From NCBI GenBank assembly GCA_032690845.1, contig CM064434.1, forward strand, positions 30,153,069 through 30,217,068: a DNA stretch of 64,000 nucleotides, read 5' to 3'. The DNA comes from Eleusine coracana subsp. coracana (Eukaryota; Streptophyta; Magnoliopsida; Poales; Poaceae). A program made the translations under genes and the position numbers. The notes under the pieces are model-generated. The model was not told the origin of the DNA. It ran no database searches and saw only the letters and a program-made list of their open reading frames with translations. Positions 1-11,796 of this stretch are shown here, one piece after another; the first letter of the stretch is position 1; each line of letters opens with the position of its first letter.

Positions 1-1065
1 TCTCTAGTAATTTAGTCATTGGTTTGGCAATGCTTGAAAAATTGGGAATAAACTTTTGATAATACACGGCAAGTCCGAGGAAACTACAGATGTGCTTCAC
101 TGTCTTTGGGGTCTTCCACTTGAGTAGGTCTTCAACCTTACTTGGGTCAACCTCAATACCAGCCGCAGAAATGATGTGGCCCAAGAAAGGAACTCGCTTT
201 AACCAAAATTCACACTTGCTGAATTTGGCATAAAGCTCATGATCACGAAGTCGTTGGAGCATAGTTCAGAGATCATCAGCATGCTCTTCTTCTGACTTGG
301 AGTAAATGAGAATGTCATCAATGAATACCACCACGAACTTGTCCAGCTCCGACATGAATACCGAGTTCATCAAATACATGAAATGAGCTAGAGCATTCGT
401 TAGTCCAAATGACATGACTAGGTATTCGTAGAGACCATACCTCGTGGAGAAAGCTGTCTTTGGAATGTCTTCTGGCCAAATTTTAATTTGGTGATAGCCG
501 GAGCGAAGGTCAATTTTGAAGAAAACCTTAGCACCAACTAATTGATAAAATAATATGTCAATACACGGTAGAGGATACTTGTTCTTGATTGTCACCGCAT
601 TTAATGGTTGATAGTAGACACATAGACGTAGTGACTCATCCTTTTTCTTCACAAATAGCACGGGACAGCCCCATGGTGATGAGCTAGGATGAATGAATCC
701 CTTGTCCGTAAGCTCCTTTAGCTGCTCTTTTAATTCCGCCAATTCCTTAGGAGCCATTTTATAAGGTCTTCGGGAGATCGGAGCGGTACCGGGTTGGAGT
801 TCAATTTTAAATTCAACATCTCGGTCAGGCGGCATACCGGGTAAATCATCCAGAAACACTTCGGAAAACTCACATACCATGGGAATGTCCTTAAGATCTT
901 TCCCCTCCAGTAGGTAGACTTTGGAAGTGGTAGGTTTCGGGTGGGGCAGAAATAAGGTTGCTAGACCGTGCAGTGGGGAGAGTCCAAATGGATTTGCCGA
1001 GCATCGATATTTAAGATGGCTTTGTGGCATTTCATCCAACTCATGCCCAAAATAATATCTATGCC
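1..1065 (-). pseudogene. E0 pol: reverse transcriptase, broken, partial
   Basis: Ty3 reverse transcriptase that would copy element RNA inside Gag particles. Visible from right to left: linker after the protease (ILGMSWM), RT fingers and palm (DLRSGYHQIKI), catalytic motif FIDDILIYS near 300-330, then the RT/RNase H connection (KFSKCEFWL, FLGHII) running to base 1. Damage: an in-frame TAG next to the gag-protease end at 1066, a frameshift between about 930 and 1020, and a TGA at 263-265 where relatives have arginine, so CGA to TGA is likely. RNase H and integrase would lie left of the window. It cannot make a working enzyme. RT identity is certain; the exact frameshift base is not. Confidence 0.9.
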
Positions 1066-2568
1066 CTATCCCACCAACATGATGAAAGAGGAAGGATATA
1101 CTTTCCCTCCTAGGTTGAGTTCCACCCGCCTTACTCTAAAATTTGCAACCAACTTTCCACCCGGGGAAGTAATGACATAAGGGTTTTCCAAGGTACAGGG
1201 AGTGATTTGTAGCTGTTCTATGCATGCTTGGCTAATAAAATCATGTGTTGCTCCCGAGTCGAAGAGAACAATAACGGAGTGATCATTAATAGTGAACGTA
1301 CCCGAAAGTACCGGTTCACCGGCCTGAATTTCCTCAGCTGAAGTATAGTTGACACGGCCGGTCTTCGGCGTTGGTGTAGAGGGTTGGGAGCGGTTGTTAT
1401 TGTTGTTGTTGTTGTGGTTGTTGTTGTTGTTGTTGGGGTGCTGCTGGTTACCACCGCCTTGTGAACGTTTCGGAAAGGTGCATTCCTTCACGAAATGCCT
1501 GGCCCAGCCGCAATTGTAACAAGGCTGCTGCGGTCCCGGCCTAGCATTTTGATACACTTGCTGTAGGGGGCGTGGCGCTGGTGCACGCTTCTGGTATGAG
1601 CCAGGGAATGGTCTTTGTTGCTGCTGAGACAAAGAGTGGTATCCCCCCCTGGGTGGCATCACAGCCCGGAACCGTTGTCCCGAGGGTGAACTGATTGCCA
1701 TCTTGTACTTGTGGGGAGGGGTGCTGGATGAGCCTGCCATAGCGCGTTTCCTCTTCTTATCTCCTTGGTTGACACGCATGGCATCCTCTTGTACGATCAC
1801 GGCGTTCACCAATCCATGAAAAGTGCCGTTGGTGACTTGCGCTAAGCGATCTTGCAATTTCGGGCTAAGACCTGCCCGAAAGCAAACCTTCTTCTTCTCA
1901 TCGGAGTCGACATTATGGGAAGCATATTGAGCAAGGTGATTGAATTTCCGCACATACTCTTGCACAGTTCCGGAACCTTGCTTTAAGTTCAAAAACTCCT
2001 GTAACTTCCGCTTCACGAGACCAGCGGGAATGTGGTGGGAACGAAAAGCTTTGGTAAACTCATTCCACATGACCTGGTGGTTAGCGGGGAACGAGTCTAG
2101 AAAGTTCGCCCACCACGTACTTGCCGACCCGCGAAGTTGCTGGGCCGCGAACAACGGCTTCTGGTGGTCAGTGCAGTTGATAAGAGAAAACTTGGACTCA
2201 ATGATGCGGAGCCAAGTGTCAGCCTCTAACGGGTCCTCGGCTTCCATAAAGTGCGGAGGTTTAGTCGCCCAAAAATCATTGTATGAGGGCACTCACGGTG
2301 GATGCGCTGGCTGACCCCCCTGGTTGTTTTGGCCTGCCAGAAACATTTGGAAGAGCTGATTTTGATTGTGGATCAGCTGCTCCATTGGACTCATCGGAGG
2401 AGGGTTCGGGGGTCGCGGTGCTCCTCCCCCGTGTTGAGACACTTCGGGTGCGTCCCTGGAAGTTTCCGCCCCGCTGCGAGTGTTCACCATCTGCCATATG
2501 AACAAACGCATCGTTAGTCCATGCAACATTTGAACACCATGGAACGATGACAACTCGTCTGACAGCAA
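1066..2568 (-). pseudogene. E0 gag and aspartic protease, one in-frame stop
   Basis: Capsid/nucleocapsid protein plus retropepsin. The frame opens near 2568 (a likely start reads MVNTRSGAE), has a proline-rich stretch and a glutamine/asparagine-rich helix, then an in-frame TGA at 2293-2295, and continues for 408 residues. In that part the capsid domain comes first. A CCHC zinc knuckle (CYNCGWARHFVKEC) lies near residue 257, an asparagine run near 300, and the protease motif VLFDSGATHDF near 345. The TGA follows CCG and could be a deaminated CGA. The poly-Asn tract is a run of GTT/GTTG units on the plus strand. Apart from the stop, frame and domain order look normal for a Ty3 gag-pro. Confidence 0.9.
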
Positions 2569-2923
2569 GGGAAAAAAAATAAATTCCAGAAGGGCACCGA
2601 TAGAAATGACTAATCACTTGAATACTTGATAACAAAACACATATTTTTTTTTACTTATAAACATGGCTTCGTACATGACGGTAGCGGTACACCTTTATAC
2701 AAACCAAAAGTGCGGGTTGGAAAGGTACTACAACCCACGGGGTTATGTCCAAGTTGCTGACCTCGGAGATTTAGCTAGCTAGGAGGGTTAGGGACTTCAG
2801 TATCTACAACAAAATTTACCGGTACTACACGTACATGGCGGTAAGTCCCACGTCCAAGTTCTACTACCACTAGGTTACATCACATCCCTAGATATCTACT
2901 ACTACACCATCTGCTCCATCCGC

Positions 2924-3162
2924 CTAGGGTGCATGGCTTTCACCGTCGGAGAGCATGTCCACGTCGGCCTTCTCCTCTCCTAGCTGGGCCACCTGATTTT
3001 TGAGGGAGAAATTTTCTGCCTCGAGATGGATAATGCGCACACGGTAATTCTCATCTGCAGCCTGCAGCGCCCGGTACTTGTCATCGGTTTCCTCCAGCTG
3101 GGATTCCACCTTCTGCGGGCAGCCATAGCGGTTATCTCCACCCGAAGCTGATCGACATCCAT
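2924..3162 (-). pseudogene. E0 leader small ORF, coiled-coil, frameshifted
   Basis: Two overlapping frames read as one protein of about 79 residues if a single frameshift near 3115-3125 is allowed. The first starts with ATG at 3162 (MDVDQLRVEITAM) and the second ends with TAG at 2924. The sequence is strongly heptad-like (LEETDDKYRALQAADENYR, LEAENFSLKNQVAQL) with an acidic tail, typical of a parallel coiled coil. It lies upstream of gag in the same orientation. A CATAG just before the ATG could be a splice acceptor, so it might be an exon of a spliced leader RNA. I do not recognise the protein. Confidence 0.5.
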
Positions 3163-4030
3163 CTATGCCATTAAGTTTTGAGACAATGAGTCAAAACTTT
3201 ATAACCAGATAGAAATACATATGCCAAAGGACCATATGATCAATGGATGAAAAGTAATTGCATAGGAAAAATATATGCAACCAGCTTCCCGAAACTCAAA
3301 GTTTCCAGCTCGGCGGACAGAATTGACTTAATCCTGAAGACTCGGAATTTTGACTTAGGTTAGTTCATGATCAGAAATTTTACTAGTTAGGAAAGTTCTA
3401 GAGAATTTCTCTAGCTTTCCAATGCCTACAAATACAGCTCCATCCGTCCAACGCGCCAAGAGGTATGATCGTCGGGAGTCAGCGGACAGAATCGTGGCAC
3501 TCTCTGTAATCCCAGAAAACCTTTCTGTTTTCGCCATTTTCGACCTAGTTCCAAATTTTTCCTAGGGCAGGTCATTATACCAAACTAGTAGAGCAACTCA
3601 CTATCTTTCCAACGGGTACTCATACGCCTTCAACGGACTAAAACTAAGGGAGTTACACTGGTTTTAGTCAAACTGGCTTTCCTAGCAAAGTTCAGTTTCT
3701 TCCCGATTAAGTTCAGACCTTCGTTTTAGGTGCCATAGCAATCCAAAAATTGCTCGGAGTTTGATTATTTCACATGTTTGTAATATTTGTGACTTTTTAC
3801 ATGAGTCGGTAAGGATGAATGTGTATGGTATGCATGAATGTCAATGCTCAATATGACGGTTCCCTACGTCCTTGCCAAATTCAACCAACCGATCGCACAA
3901 CGGTGGCAACACACACACGATCTCATCACGTTACTACTCGAACTAACGACTCGTAGTTAGTGTACCTGCAGAAAAATCCATTGCAGAAAAAACCATTAAA
4001 TTCAAAAGAAATAATCCAAAAAAAAATCCG

Positions 4031-4176
4031 TGACCACCTCGCCTCGCACGGGAGCTCTCGAATAAGAGTGTATTCGAGTCACACCAATTTGAATAAATTC
4101 CTATCTAAGCACAACAAATCCATGACCACCTCGCCTCGCATGGGAGCTCTCGAATAACAGTGTATTCGAGTCACAC
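4031..4176 (-). repeat. Duplicated 54-bp unit containing an 8-bp-stem hairpin
   Basis: Two direct copies (4031-4084 and 4123-4176, period 92 bp) differing at about two positions. Each contains a perfect inverted repeat CTCGAATA / TATTCGAG with a 6-nt loop (4057-4078 and 4149-4170). It sits 180-340 bases downstream of the primer-binding site, where LTR elements carry packaging or dimerisation signals; that role is inference. Confidence 0.85.
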
Positions 4177-4353
4177 ACGTACCTTCGTTGAAGAATCCAT
4201 AGTTGCAAGTAATTTAAACAATCATAACCCACGGTTAGCTTTGCCACCCTAACTACTACTAATTATCCCTAATTGGGCTCTCTACTCGTACCTCACCATA
4301 AAAACTCGGTTTTCAATTAAAGAATGTTCTTAAGTGTAGTACTTTTTCCAAAA

Positions 4354-4367
4354 TGGCTCTGATACCA
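4354..4367 (-). other. E0 primer-binding site (initiator tRNA-Met)
   Basis: The minus strand reads TGGTATCAGAGCCA, the usual complement of the 3' end of plant initiator tRNA-Met, four bases inside the 5' LTR. Confidence 0.93.
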
Positions 4368-4371
4368 CCGG

Positions 4372-6053
4372 TGGCATCCCGCACCTTGAACCGAGGGGAA
4401 TGACTGATCCAGGATCACTTTTGGGCGATGTCGGACGAAGCCGACATACACAGTACATACAAACGAACATATAATCATTTGCAAAGTTACATAAGAGTAA
4501 TGTGCATTATTTCAACCCGATTGGTGATTAATCTTACACACCAAGTTCGGAAATTCAGATTTTTACATACACACATGTCCGAGTGGAAATTACAATACAT
4601 ATGTTCTAAGTGCATAGTTTATTACATCACATAGCGGAAGCGATAATTAAACATGACGGTAGATAACCCTAAGTAAACCATAACAGCCCTAGTCATGGTT
4701 CACTCCTCGGGTCCATGATTCGGTGAGCAAGGAACCCACTCAAAGGTCCATTCGTTACTTGGTTCCTCGACCCACCCATCATGCTCACGGCTCAAATAAA
4801 TGTTAGAGGAAGACATGCCTGCAATAAAATTTAACAACAAACCCTGAGTATCTAATATACTCCGCAAGACTTACCCGTCAAAATGGCTTTCTAAAGCCGA
4901 CTCCTAATATGCAGGGGGCCGACCGAGCTTGCTAAAATTTGATTTGCCAAAGCAGCCATTGGCTAGTTTCTAAATCCACTTTTTAGCCGTATTAATAGGG
5001 TTGTGACATGAATGTAAATTTAATTAGCTGTGAACTATCAAACAAATTTCAATACAACAATTGAGTGATCAAAACAACAAGTATATCTTCATCGTTAGTT
5101 CTTACTACGCTGCAATCTGCTCGAGACAAGTGGTACTCATATCCGCGAGGGACGGCGATATATATCGATTTACATCCTGCAGGAGAAACCCAAATGCATG
5201 ACATACGCATAATTTAATAACACATATGGCCACGTTTCACAAGATTATCATAAAGCTGAACCGGGTCCCCACTCCGGATGTATGTCCCCCTTGCGACCGC
5301 TGTTCATCATCGGGTCCAAGGCTTAAACCATACATCCTCCAAGTTTCCACAAACCCGTGCATCCATCATGACCGACACTTTTCACAAAGTGGGAAGTGAG
5401 CGGCCAACCTTACGATGCTCATGCTACTAAATTTATCGACTCCCATACGAAGGTCAAGCCCAGGCGACGGCCGACGCGTGGAGAAGGCAGGACGGCGGCT
5501 CATCATGGCCTCTCCCCGGCGGCATGGGCGCCAGAGCGCCGCTGCCACTGCTGGTGGCTCGGCGGCACTGCGCTGGGGTTGAAAAACGGTCAAAGCTCCT
5601 TCTCTCTCTCACTGCTCTCTGGTTCGATCAAAACCGGTCCTTCCTGATATTTTGTTGGAATCGCCGATTTTTGTGAAGGTGTAACACAATATTTGGAGCA
5701 AATTTTGTATAGGGCCTATCCTAGAATTCATCCTCCAAAAATTTATAAAAATTCCACACTGAACTCTGTTTTTCTGCTTTATCTGAATTTTTCCAGTTAT
5801 TAAACCTTTACCAAAAATTCTGGTAAATTCCTTAAAATTCCCTTTTTATATGCCCATCATGATTATATAAAAATATTGGTACACTTCTGTTGAAAATACT
5901 TGGGTTTGTGATCTCCCTCGATTTCAATTATTTGGGCTCAATTATTCTTATCTTTGATCTTTTATTTAATCTTAAGTCCATTAATTTTCTCTTGGGCATG
6001 TAGACTAAGTGAGATGACACATCAATAGGGCAAAGTGACACTGGGGTGTCACA
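4372..6053 (-). repeat. E0 5' LTR
   Basis: About 1.68 kb. On the minus strand it begins TGTGACACCCC and ends GGGATGCCA, giving TG...CA ends, with the primer-binding site right after. No second copy lies in the window, so the boundaries rest on the end motifs and the PBS. Short open frames at 5366-5647 overlap on both strands and are not supported as genes. Confidence 0.85.
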
Positions 6054-7232
6054 TGTGTGCTTTGTTTTGACTGCCAACCAATGTAAAAAGCCTGGAGGAG
6101 TCGACGCTTGATATTGGTAGCAGATTTAGTTTTAAAAAATGTTGAAGAAATATTTTTCAGGAGATGTAGCGGTTGATTTTATGGAGTGGATTTCACTTTT
6201 CAAGAATCGGCTTTCATCCATCTAGACTGAATACAACACATGCGGCAGGCTACTCTGCATTTGTGAGTGTTCAGGATTTGAAACTAGTGCATCTATGTAT
6301 ATGACACTAGGAGAAGAGCTTCCTCAAGTGATGAAATTGTTCATTTGGATTAGAAGTCTGATGGTCGGCTTGTCTTACAACATATATTGCCTTTGGTCTT
6401 CTTGGCATTTCAAGGATTGGAAAGATAGAAGTCGATGGTGATAGTGTGTCAGCTGTGGATTGTTTTCATTGGCTCATATTAGCATTCTTCTGAAGGGCAG
6501 AGCCATTGCTTGGGATAAATATTTTGTGCATATTTAGAAGAGTGTAATGAAGTCAGGATTTCATGCATAAGAGTTAGAGGAATTGACTTGGAGTACAAGA
6601 ATGCGATGACACTGGTTAATCATATCAACTTATTTCTCTGAGTGTCCACTACAACATATGGAAGATTCTCTATTGACTCTTTGTTCTATATCAAAACAAC
6701 AAAACAAGAAACCGGTTCATCATGAGAACGTAGCTAATATCTCCTTTACATTGGGCAACTGGAGTATTCAAGTATGAGCTTGCCACATCCTCATTTTTTA
6801 TTATAGTTATGCATCGGCTTGTCACCATGAAGTACTGAAGTTCAGTTTTTTCTCACTTTAATCAATTTATGATCGAGCCGATGTGTGGATGCATCATGAG
6901 AAGACAGCCGGTATCATTTAATATTTTACTATCGGCTGATACATGTATTACCTTTATTTACTCCACCATCGGCTGGCACATGTATTTGTTTTTATTTACT
7001 TCATCGGCTGGCATGTATTTGCACTTCACCATAGACAAGTTGTTTTGTTCTATTGACGTTAATATCAGCTAGTCGATATGGCCAAAAGCAGATTCATCAT
7101 CGTCTAGTGGGCTTGTCACATGGAGCCGCTATCAGCCAATGAGAAGGAAGAAGCTGGTGTCCATAACTCTTTTTTCAAAATAAAGTTTAAATTCGACTCA
7201 GGAGGCATTGGAATTCAAAGTAGAAGCATTGG
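6054..7232 (+). mobile_element. E7 internal sequence, left piece
   Basis: Sequence between the E0 LTR and the E1 5' LTR. It resumes at 37171 after E1, because E1 is flanked by the TSD ATTGG (7228-7232 and 37166-37170). It is AT-rich with many stops. A weak RNase H-like stretch may be present near 6390-6480, but I cannot support a domain. It is assigned to E7 because the same plus-strand element later shows a polypurine tract and 3' LTR. Confidence 0.65.
6928..7026 (+). repeat. Short tandem repeat with ATCGGCTG core
   Basis: Three imperfect units of roughly 35-40 bp, each with ATCGGCTG followed by a (CA)CATGTATT segment, inside the E7 internal region. Confidence 0.6.
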
Positions 7233-8949
7233 TGTAAGGATCAAGTCCATTGAGGTCACCCCGAGGTATGGTGTTTTGGTGATGCATGACAAACATGACA
7301 TGTGACTAATATCTACACGAGTGTTGTTCGTGTCTTTGGCGATGGATGACAATGACCGCAAGCATGGAGGCTTCTGAACTTGATGAAGTCCAAGGGTTGA
7401 TGGAGATTGATCAAAGCAGAGAACAAGCTATGGTGCAAGTGTTTAGAACACTTGAGTAGTTGTTAGGACTTTGAGTCCATAGGAAAAACCAGACTATCAA
7501 GGAGGTCTAGGTAATTCTCTTAGGTCATGTCTAGTCGGTGATGTGCAAGGTTGCTCGGTGAAATCACATGCACTAGGTGACAGCGGAGAAGCCAAGGAGC
7601 TGTTCGGAGAAGCCGGGAAACCAAGTCAAGCGAGGACGACGAGTTTCAGCTTCTGAACATAGAGATCGGACAGAGGGGTCAGTCGAGACCAGACTTTACG
7701 GTCACTATGGGGAGTTTTCTAGGACTTAGCGTGAGGAGCAGGACTCTGTCAGTAGGAGACTCCATATAGACCAGACGGTCTGACATGCTGACCGGATAGT
7801 CCCGTCAGTAGGAGTGCAGGGAGGCAGAAGAGGTGCATTTCACGGAGGCTTATGGAATGGAGAGAGAAAGTGGACCGTCCGGTCCAGTGACCGTACAGGA
7901 ATTTGCCTAGATAGAGGAAGCCAACGACTGAGGAGAGCCGTTATAGAGTGACCGAACAGTCCAGTCAGTGTGTCCAAAAAGGCAATTTTGTAGAGCAACG
8001 ACTAGTTTGAGGTTGGGAGCCTATATAACTTCGTTGCTGGGGTCTTGGAGACCTCTCTTGACCAGTGGAATACCTGAGAGCATTTGGTAAGGTCCAAGAG
8101 GAAAAGAGGAGAGCACTAGGTGGAGATATTGCATATCTTGAGAGTGCTAGAGAAAAGTAGCTTGAGCATCTTGCACATCTACGGCTAGGGTGTCCTTGAG
8201 GGTGTAATCTAGATTGTTACTCTTGGTCTATGGTGAGACCTAGACTGGTTAGGTGTCGGTGATCGAGCCTATCGTGATCGGTTGTGAAGGTCGTCACACG
8301 TTTGTACACGGTTTGAGCCCGTCGTTGAAAGGGGCATCGCTAGTGAGCGCTCGTGCCGGCTCGGAGGCGAGCTTGTGCTTTGTGCAGCGGTGATGCACAC
8401 CATGTCTTCACTCGAGGAGTGATTGTGGGCTCATGGGCGAGAACTCCACTTGATGGCGGGAGGGACTGGGACTCCGGTGGGAGTGGTCCAACGAGGATTA
8501 GGGGAAGGCGCCATCTTTCCGAGATCTCGAGGAAAATCATGAGCCAACCCTTACTCTACTCCTCACTATGATGCTTTACTTTCCACATTTACATACCGTG
8601 CTTTTCATGCGTGTGTGTTCCTCTAGTTGACTATCTTGTAGACTTGCATGTTTAGGCTCTTTACTTGCTAGTAGTGTCTAAGCTTCCACAATTGTTGACT
8701 AGCATGAGTAGGAGTTGCATTGGTGTGCTTGATCACTAGAAATGTATATGTGTTGTAGTGACTTGCGTGATCCACTAGTATGCATAGAGTGCTCCTATCT
8801 TTCACAGGATTATATTGTTAGTGTGATCACCACTAGAATTGTGTAGGAGTTGGTTTGAGTGCTATCAGTAGTTTGTAATTGGTAAAATTGGTACATAGTG
8901 GTAGTTCCCGATTCACCCCCCCCCCCTCTCGGTCACTACGATCCTTTCA
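7233..8949 (+). repeat. E1 5' LTR
   Basis: Begins TGTAAGGATC and ends CCTTTCA. It pairs with 35351-37165. It carries degenerate palindromes around 7770-7960, a C-run near 8918-8926, and a TATA-like box. It is about 100 bp shorter than the 3' copy because several palindrome units and a short block near 7320 are missing. Confidence 0.93.
8021..8030 (+). promoter_or_regulatory. E1 LTR TATA box
   Basis: CTATATAACT sits just downstream of the palindrome cluster, and the same box is kept at 36210-36219 in the 3' LTR. The position fits the U3/R border. Confidence 0.6.
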
Positions 8950-8951
8950 AG

Positions 8952-8965
8952 TGGTATCAGAGCCA
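8952..8965 (+). other. E1 primer-binding site (initiator tRNA-Met)
   Basis: TGGTATCAGAGCCA two bases after the LTR end. Confidence 0.95.
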
Positions 8966-9017
8966 AGTGCTTATTATAAGGCTTAACCGCCTTGAGTAGT
9001 GACCATATTGAGTTGGG

Positions 9018-11796
9018 ATGTCATCCGATTCGGGGCCAGGTCATGGCTCATGGAAGGATCGCTTTAAGAGCTACCTAAATGCCATGATTTCGGATGAGTT
9101 GATGAACCCTCTTGTGGACTTTGCCAATACATTTATCGATGATCATGTGTATGATGATTGTGATGATGGTGTGGATGTGCCTTGTACTAGTGAGTGCGTA
9201 GACTCTTCTAGCAATGACTTGATAGGTTGCTCTACTAGTATGCCTAACATGATGATTGGTAATGACGAGTCTCCTATTGATCATGCTAGTAGTTCTATTG
9301 TTGAGGAGTTCTTTGCTTTTCATGCTAATGATAATGAGGACTTACTTGACTCTTTTATTCGCTTGCGAGGTATTGTGGACAGGATTGGGGCAACTTATTT
9401 TGAGCTTCCCAAGATCGTGATAGTGGAGAAGATCCTCTCCTTGGTTCTGAGTAGCAAGCTCTTCTACGTCACACTTGACCTTCTCATGGAGAAGAGTCTC
9501 TCCGTAGAAGATGTGCTTGAGCTGCTCTTCAAGGATGAGGAGATTGCCGCGAGCATGGCATGGAGGAGGACATTCAAGGCAACTCATGAAGCATCCTCGA
9601 GCAAAGGGAAAGAAGTAGTTTCGAGGTCAAACTTCTTTGATCCCTCCACAAGATTATCTTGCAACAACTTCTACAACCCCTTTGGAGCAAGACATACATC
9701 AGGCGCTTCATGAAGCTCTACCTCAAGTGTCATTCCAAGTCCTACTCCAAGCACTTTGAGTGGACCGAGCATTCGCGTAGGGGGAGCACCAACAACAATG
9801 CTCGCTCGATCATTTGAGATGATCAATCTTGCGGCTTCGGCTCCAGCGCCTCCACCTCCTCCACTCCCTCCACCAAAAGATCATCTTTGGCATCTTCATC
9901 GAGCTCACAAACAGGATCTTCTCTTTGAACTCGATGAATTTGTGAGAAATCCGAATGATGACCTTTGTGTGAATCTATTGAGCATCTATGATCTTGTGTG
10001 TAGGATTAACTCCTTCAGGGGACTTCGGAAGATTGCACCACATGAAGTGATTGACAAGCTCCTCCAATAAATCACAACTCCTGAGAGGAGTTTCTTACTT
10101 GAGGAGGTAGTCAACAAGAGACATGAGCTCTCAATTGAGAGAGCAATGGAGATGATACTTGTGCTCCACTCTCAAGTGGGACATGTGCTTGAGCACATCA
10201 TTGGACTCTGTGATCCTCCCCATTACTACATCAACCTTGACAATGTGCACATGGGGGATGATCATGGACATTGGAGATATCATGCTCCTCACTATCCCAT
10301 TAGGAGGAGACTATTGGATGGGATTGCAAGAATCCCTATCTATGAGGATGGTCTCATTGCTCGACATCATGAGGTTAGTGCTAGTCAATCAAGTAATGCT
10401 TTGGATACTAACTCCTCTTACTCTAGTGCTTGTCTTATGGCTACTACTAGGGTCAACTACAAGAGTGGAGGCACTCATTGGATTCTTGATAGTGGGTGCA
10501 CTCAACATATGATCGAGAAGCCAACCCTGTTCACCACCATTGATGAAGACGAAGAGAGTGAGAAGGTGACTTTTAGGGATAACTCAAAAGGGAGAGTTAG
10601 AGGCTCGGGCAAGGTGGCCATCATAAATGACCTCCATCTCTCCAAGGTCTTCCTTGTGGAAACCCTCAATTTCAACCTTCTATCTATTGGTCAACTTTAT
10701 GACATGGGTTTCAAGTGCACGTTTGATGAGGATGGTGCAACAATTGAGAATGCCAAGAGAGGGCTAGTATTTCATGGAGTGAGATATAGGAACTTGTATG
10801 TCACGGACTTCAAGTCAAGCAATATGCCACCAAGCACTTGCCTATTCACTAAGGCATCCAAGGGATGGTTGTGGCATAGAAGACTAGCACATGTTGGAAT
10901 GAATCAGCTTAAGAAGATTATCAAGAGGAATCTAGTTGAAGGAATCAAGGATGTGACCTTTGAGAAGGATAGATTGTGCAGTGCTTGTCAGGCGGGGAAA
11001 CAAGTTGCATGTTCACGTCCCATCAAGTCATTCATGTCTACATCTCGTCCTCTAGAGCTCTTGCACATGAACTTCTTTGGGCCAACACACTACAAGAGTC
11101 TAGGAGGCAATCTATATTGCTTGGTGATTGTTGATGATTTCACGAGATACACTTGGACCTTCTTTCTTATGGACAAATCTCAAGCTAGTGGTATCTTCAA
11201 AAAGTTTGCCAAGAGGGCAAAAAATGAGTTCAATGCTAGCATTGTGAAGATAAGGAGTGACAATGGGACGGAATTCAAAAACACCACAGTGGGGGAATAT
11301 TATGACAATAAGGGAATCAAACATGAATTCTCCACTACACATACTCCCGAGCAAAATGGAGTAGTGGAGAGGAAGAACAAGACACTCATCACTCTTGCTC
11401 GTGCCATGTTGGATGAGTATGAAACTCATGAGAGGTTTTGGGCTGAGGCAATCAACACTTCATGTTACACCTCCAACCGTGTCAATCTCCACTGATTGTT
11501 GAAGAAGACTCCATATGAGCTATTGGTGGGACGGAAACCTAATGTTTCCTATTTTTGAGTCTTTGGATGCAAGTGCTACATTCTCAAGAAGAGGAGAAAG
11601 CCCGAAAAGTTTGAGAGTAGAACATATGAAGGCATTCTTGTTGGGTACTCTAGGACTTCTAAAGCATATAGGGTCTACAACTCGACCACAGGATGTGTGG
11701 AAGAATCCTATGATGTGCAATTTAATGAGTCAAATGGGTCTCAAAGGGAGGATGAATTTCATGAAGTGAAAATTAGAGATGAGCCTATGAGGGAAG
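9018..11796 (+). pseudogene. E1 gag-protease-integrase polyprotein, 5' part
   Basis: A single frame from ATG 9018 to the E2 insertion, with four in-frame stops: TGA 9711, TAA 10068, TGA 11493, TGA 11556. The last replaces the arginine of the conserved FRVFGCKC motif. Order: gag-like helical region (9018-10370), protease WILDSGCTQHM near 10480, pre-integrase domain with WHRRLAH and CSACQAGK near 10870-11000, and integrase core. The first catalytic Asp is changed to Asn (HMNFFGPT, about 11069); the second (IRSDNGTEF) and the Glu (VVERKNKT) remain. Two gag segments near 9320-9560 and 9930-10170 resemble each other. The integrase frame continues in the piece resuming at 31967. Confidence 0.92.

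Larger units (their letters stand above)
2569..4353 (-). other. E0 untranslated leader
   Basis: About 1.8 kb between the primer-binding site and gag. It is AT-rich and mostly non-coding. It holds the small coiled-coil frame at 2924-3162 and the duplicated hairpin at 4031-4176, listed separately. I see no other supported gene. Confidence 0.7.
1..6053 (-). mobile_element. E0: Ty3/gypsy LTR retrotransposon, Tekay-like, 5' half
   Basis: Minus-strand element entered from its 5' LTR (right) and leaving the window on the left inside pol. Order along the element: 5' LTR, Met-tRNA primer-binding site, about 1.8 kb leader with a small coiled-coil frame, gag with zinc knuckle, protease, reverse transcriptase. 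The gag N-terminal pattern (PLEADTWLR) and the RT pattern (LNAVTIKNKYPLP) fit the chromovirus Tekay group; that clade call is from memory of the family. The 3' LTR and TSD partner lie outside, so the right TSD (perhaps 6054-6058) cannot be confirmed. It abuts E7 internal sequence, so it probably inserted there. Confidence 0.88.

Noticed and set aside
5366..5647. Overlapping open frames on both strands
   Set aside because: They lie inside the E0 LTR, have no protein-like composition and overlap each other.
8750..8760. TTGTAGTG as a CACTA terminus
   Set aside because: It lies in both E1 LTR copies and has no partner terminus or TSD.
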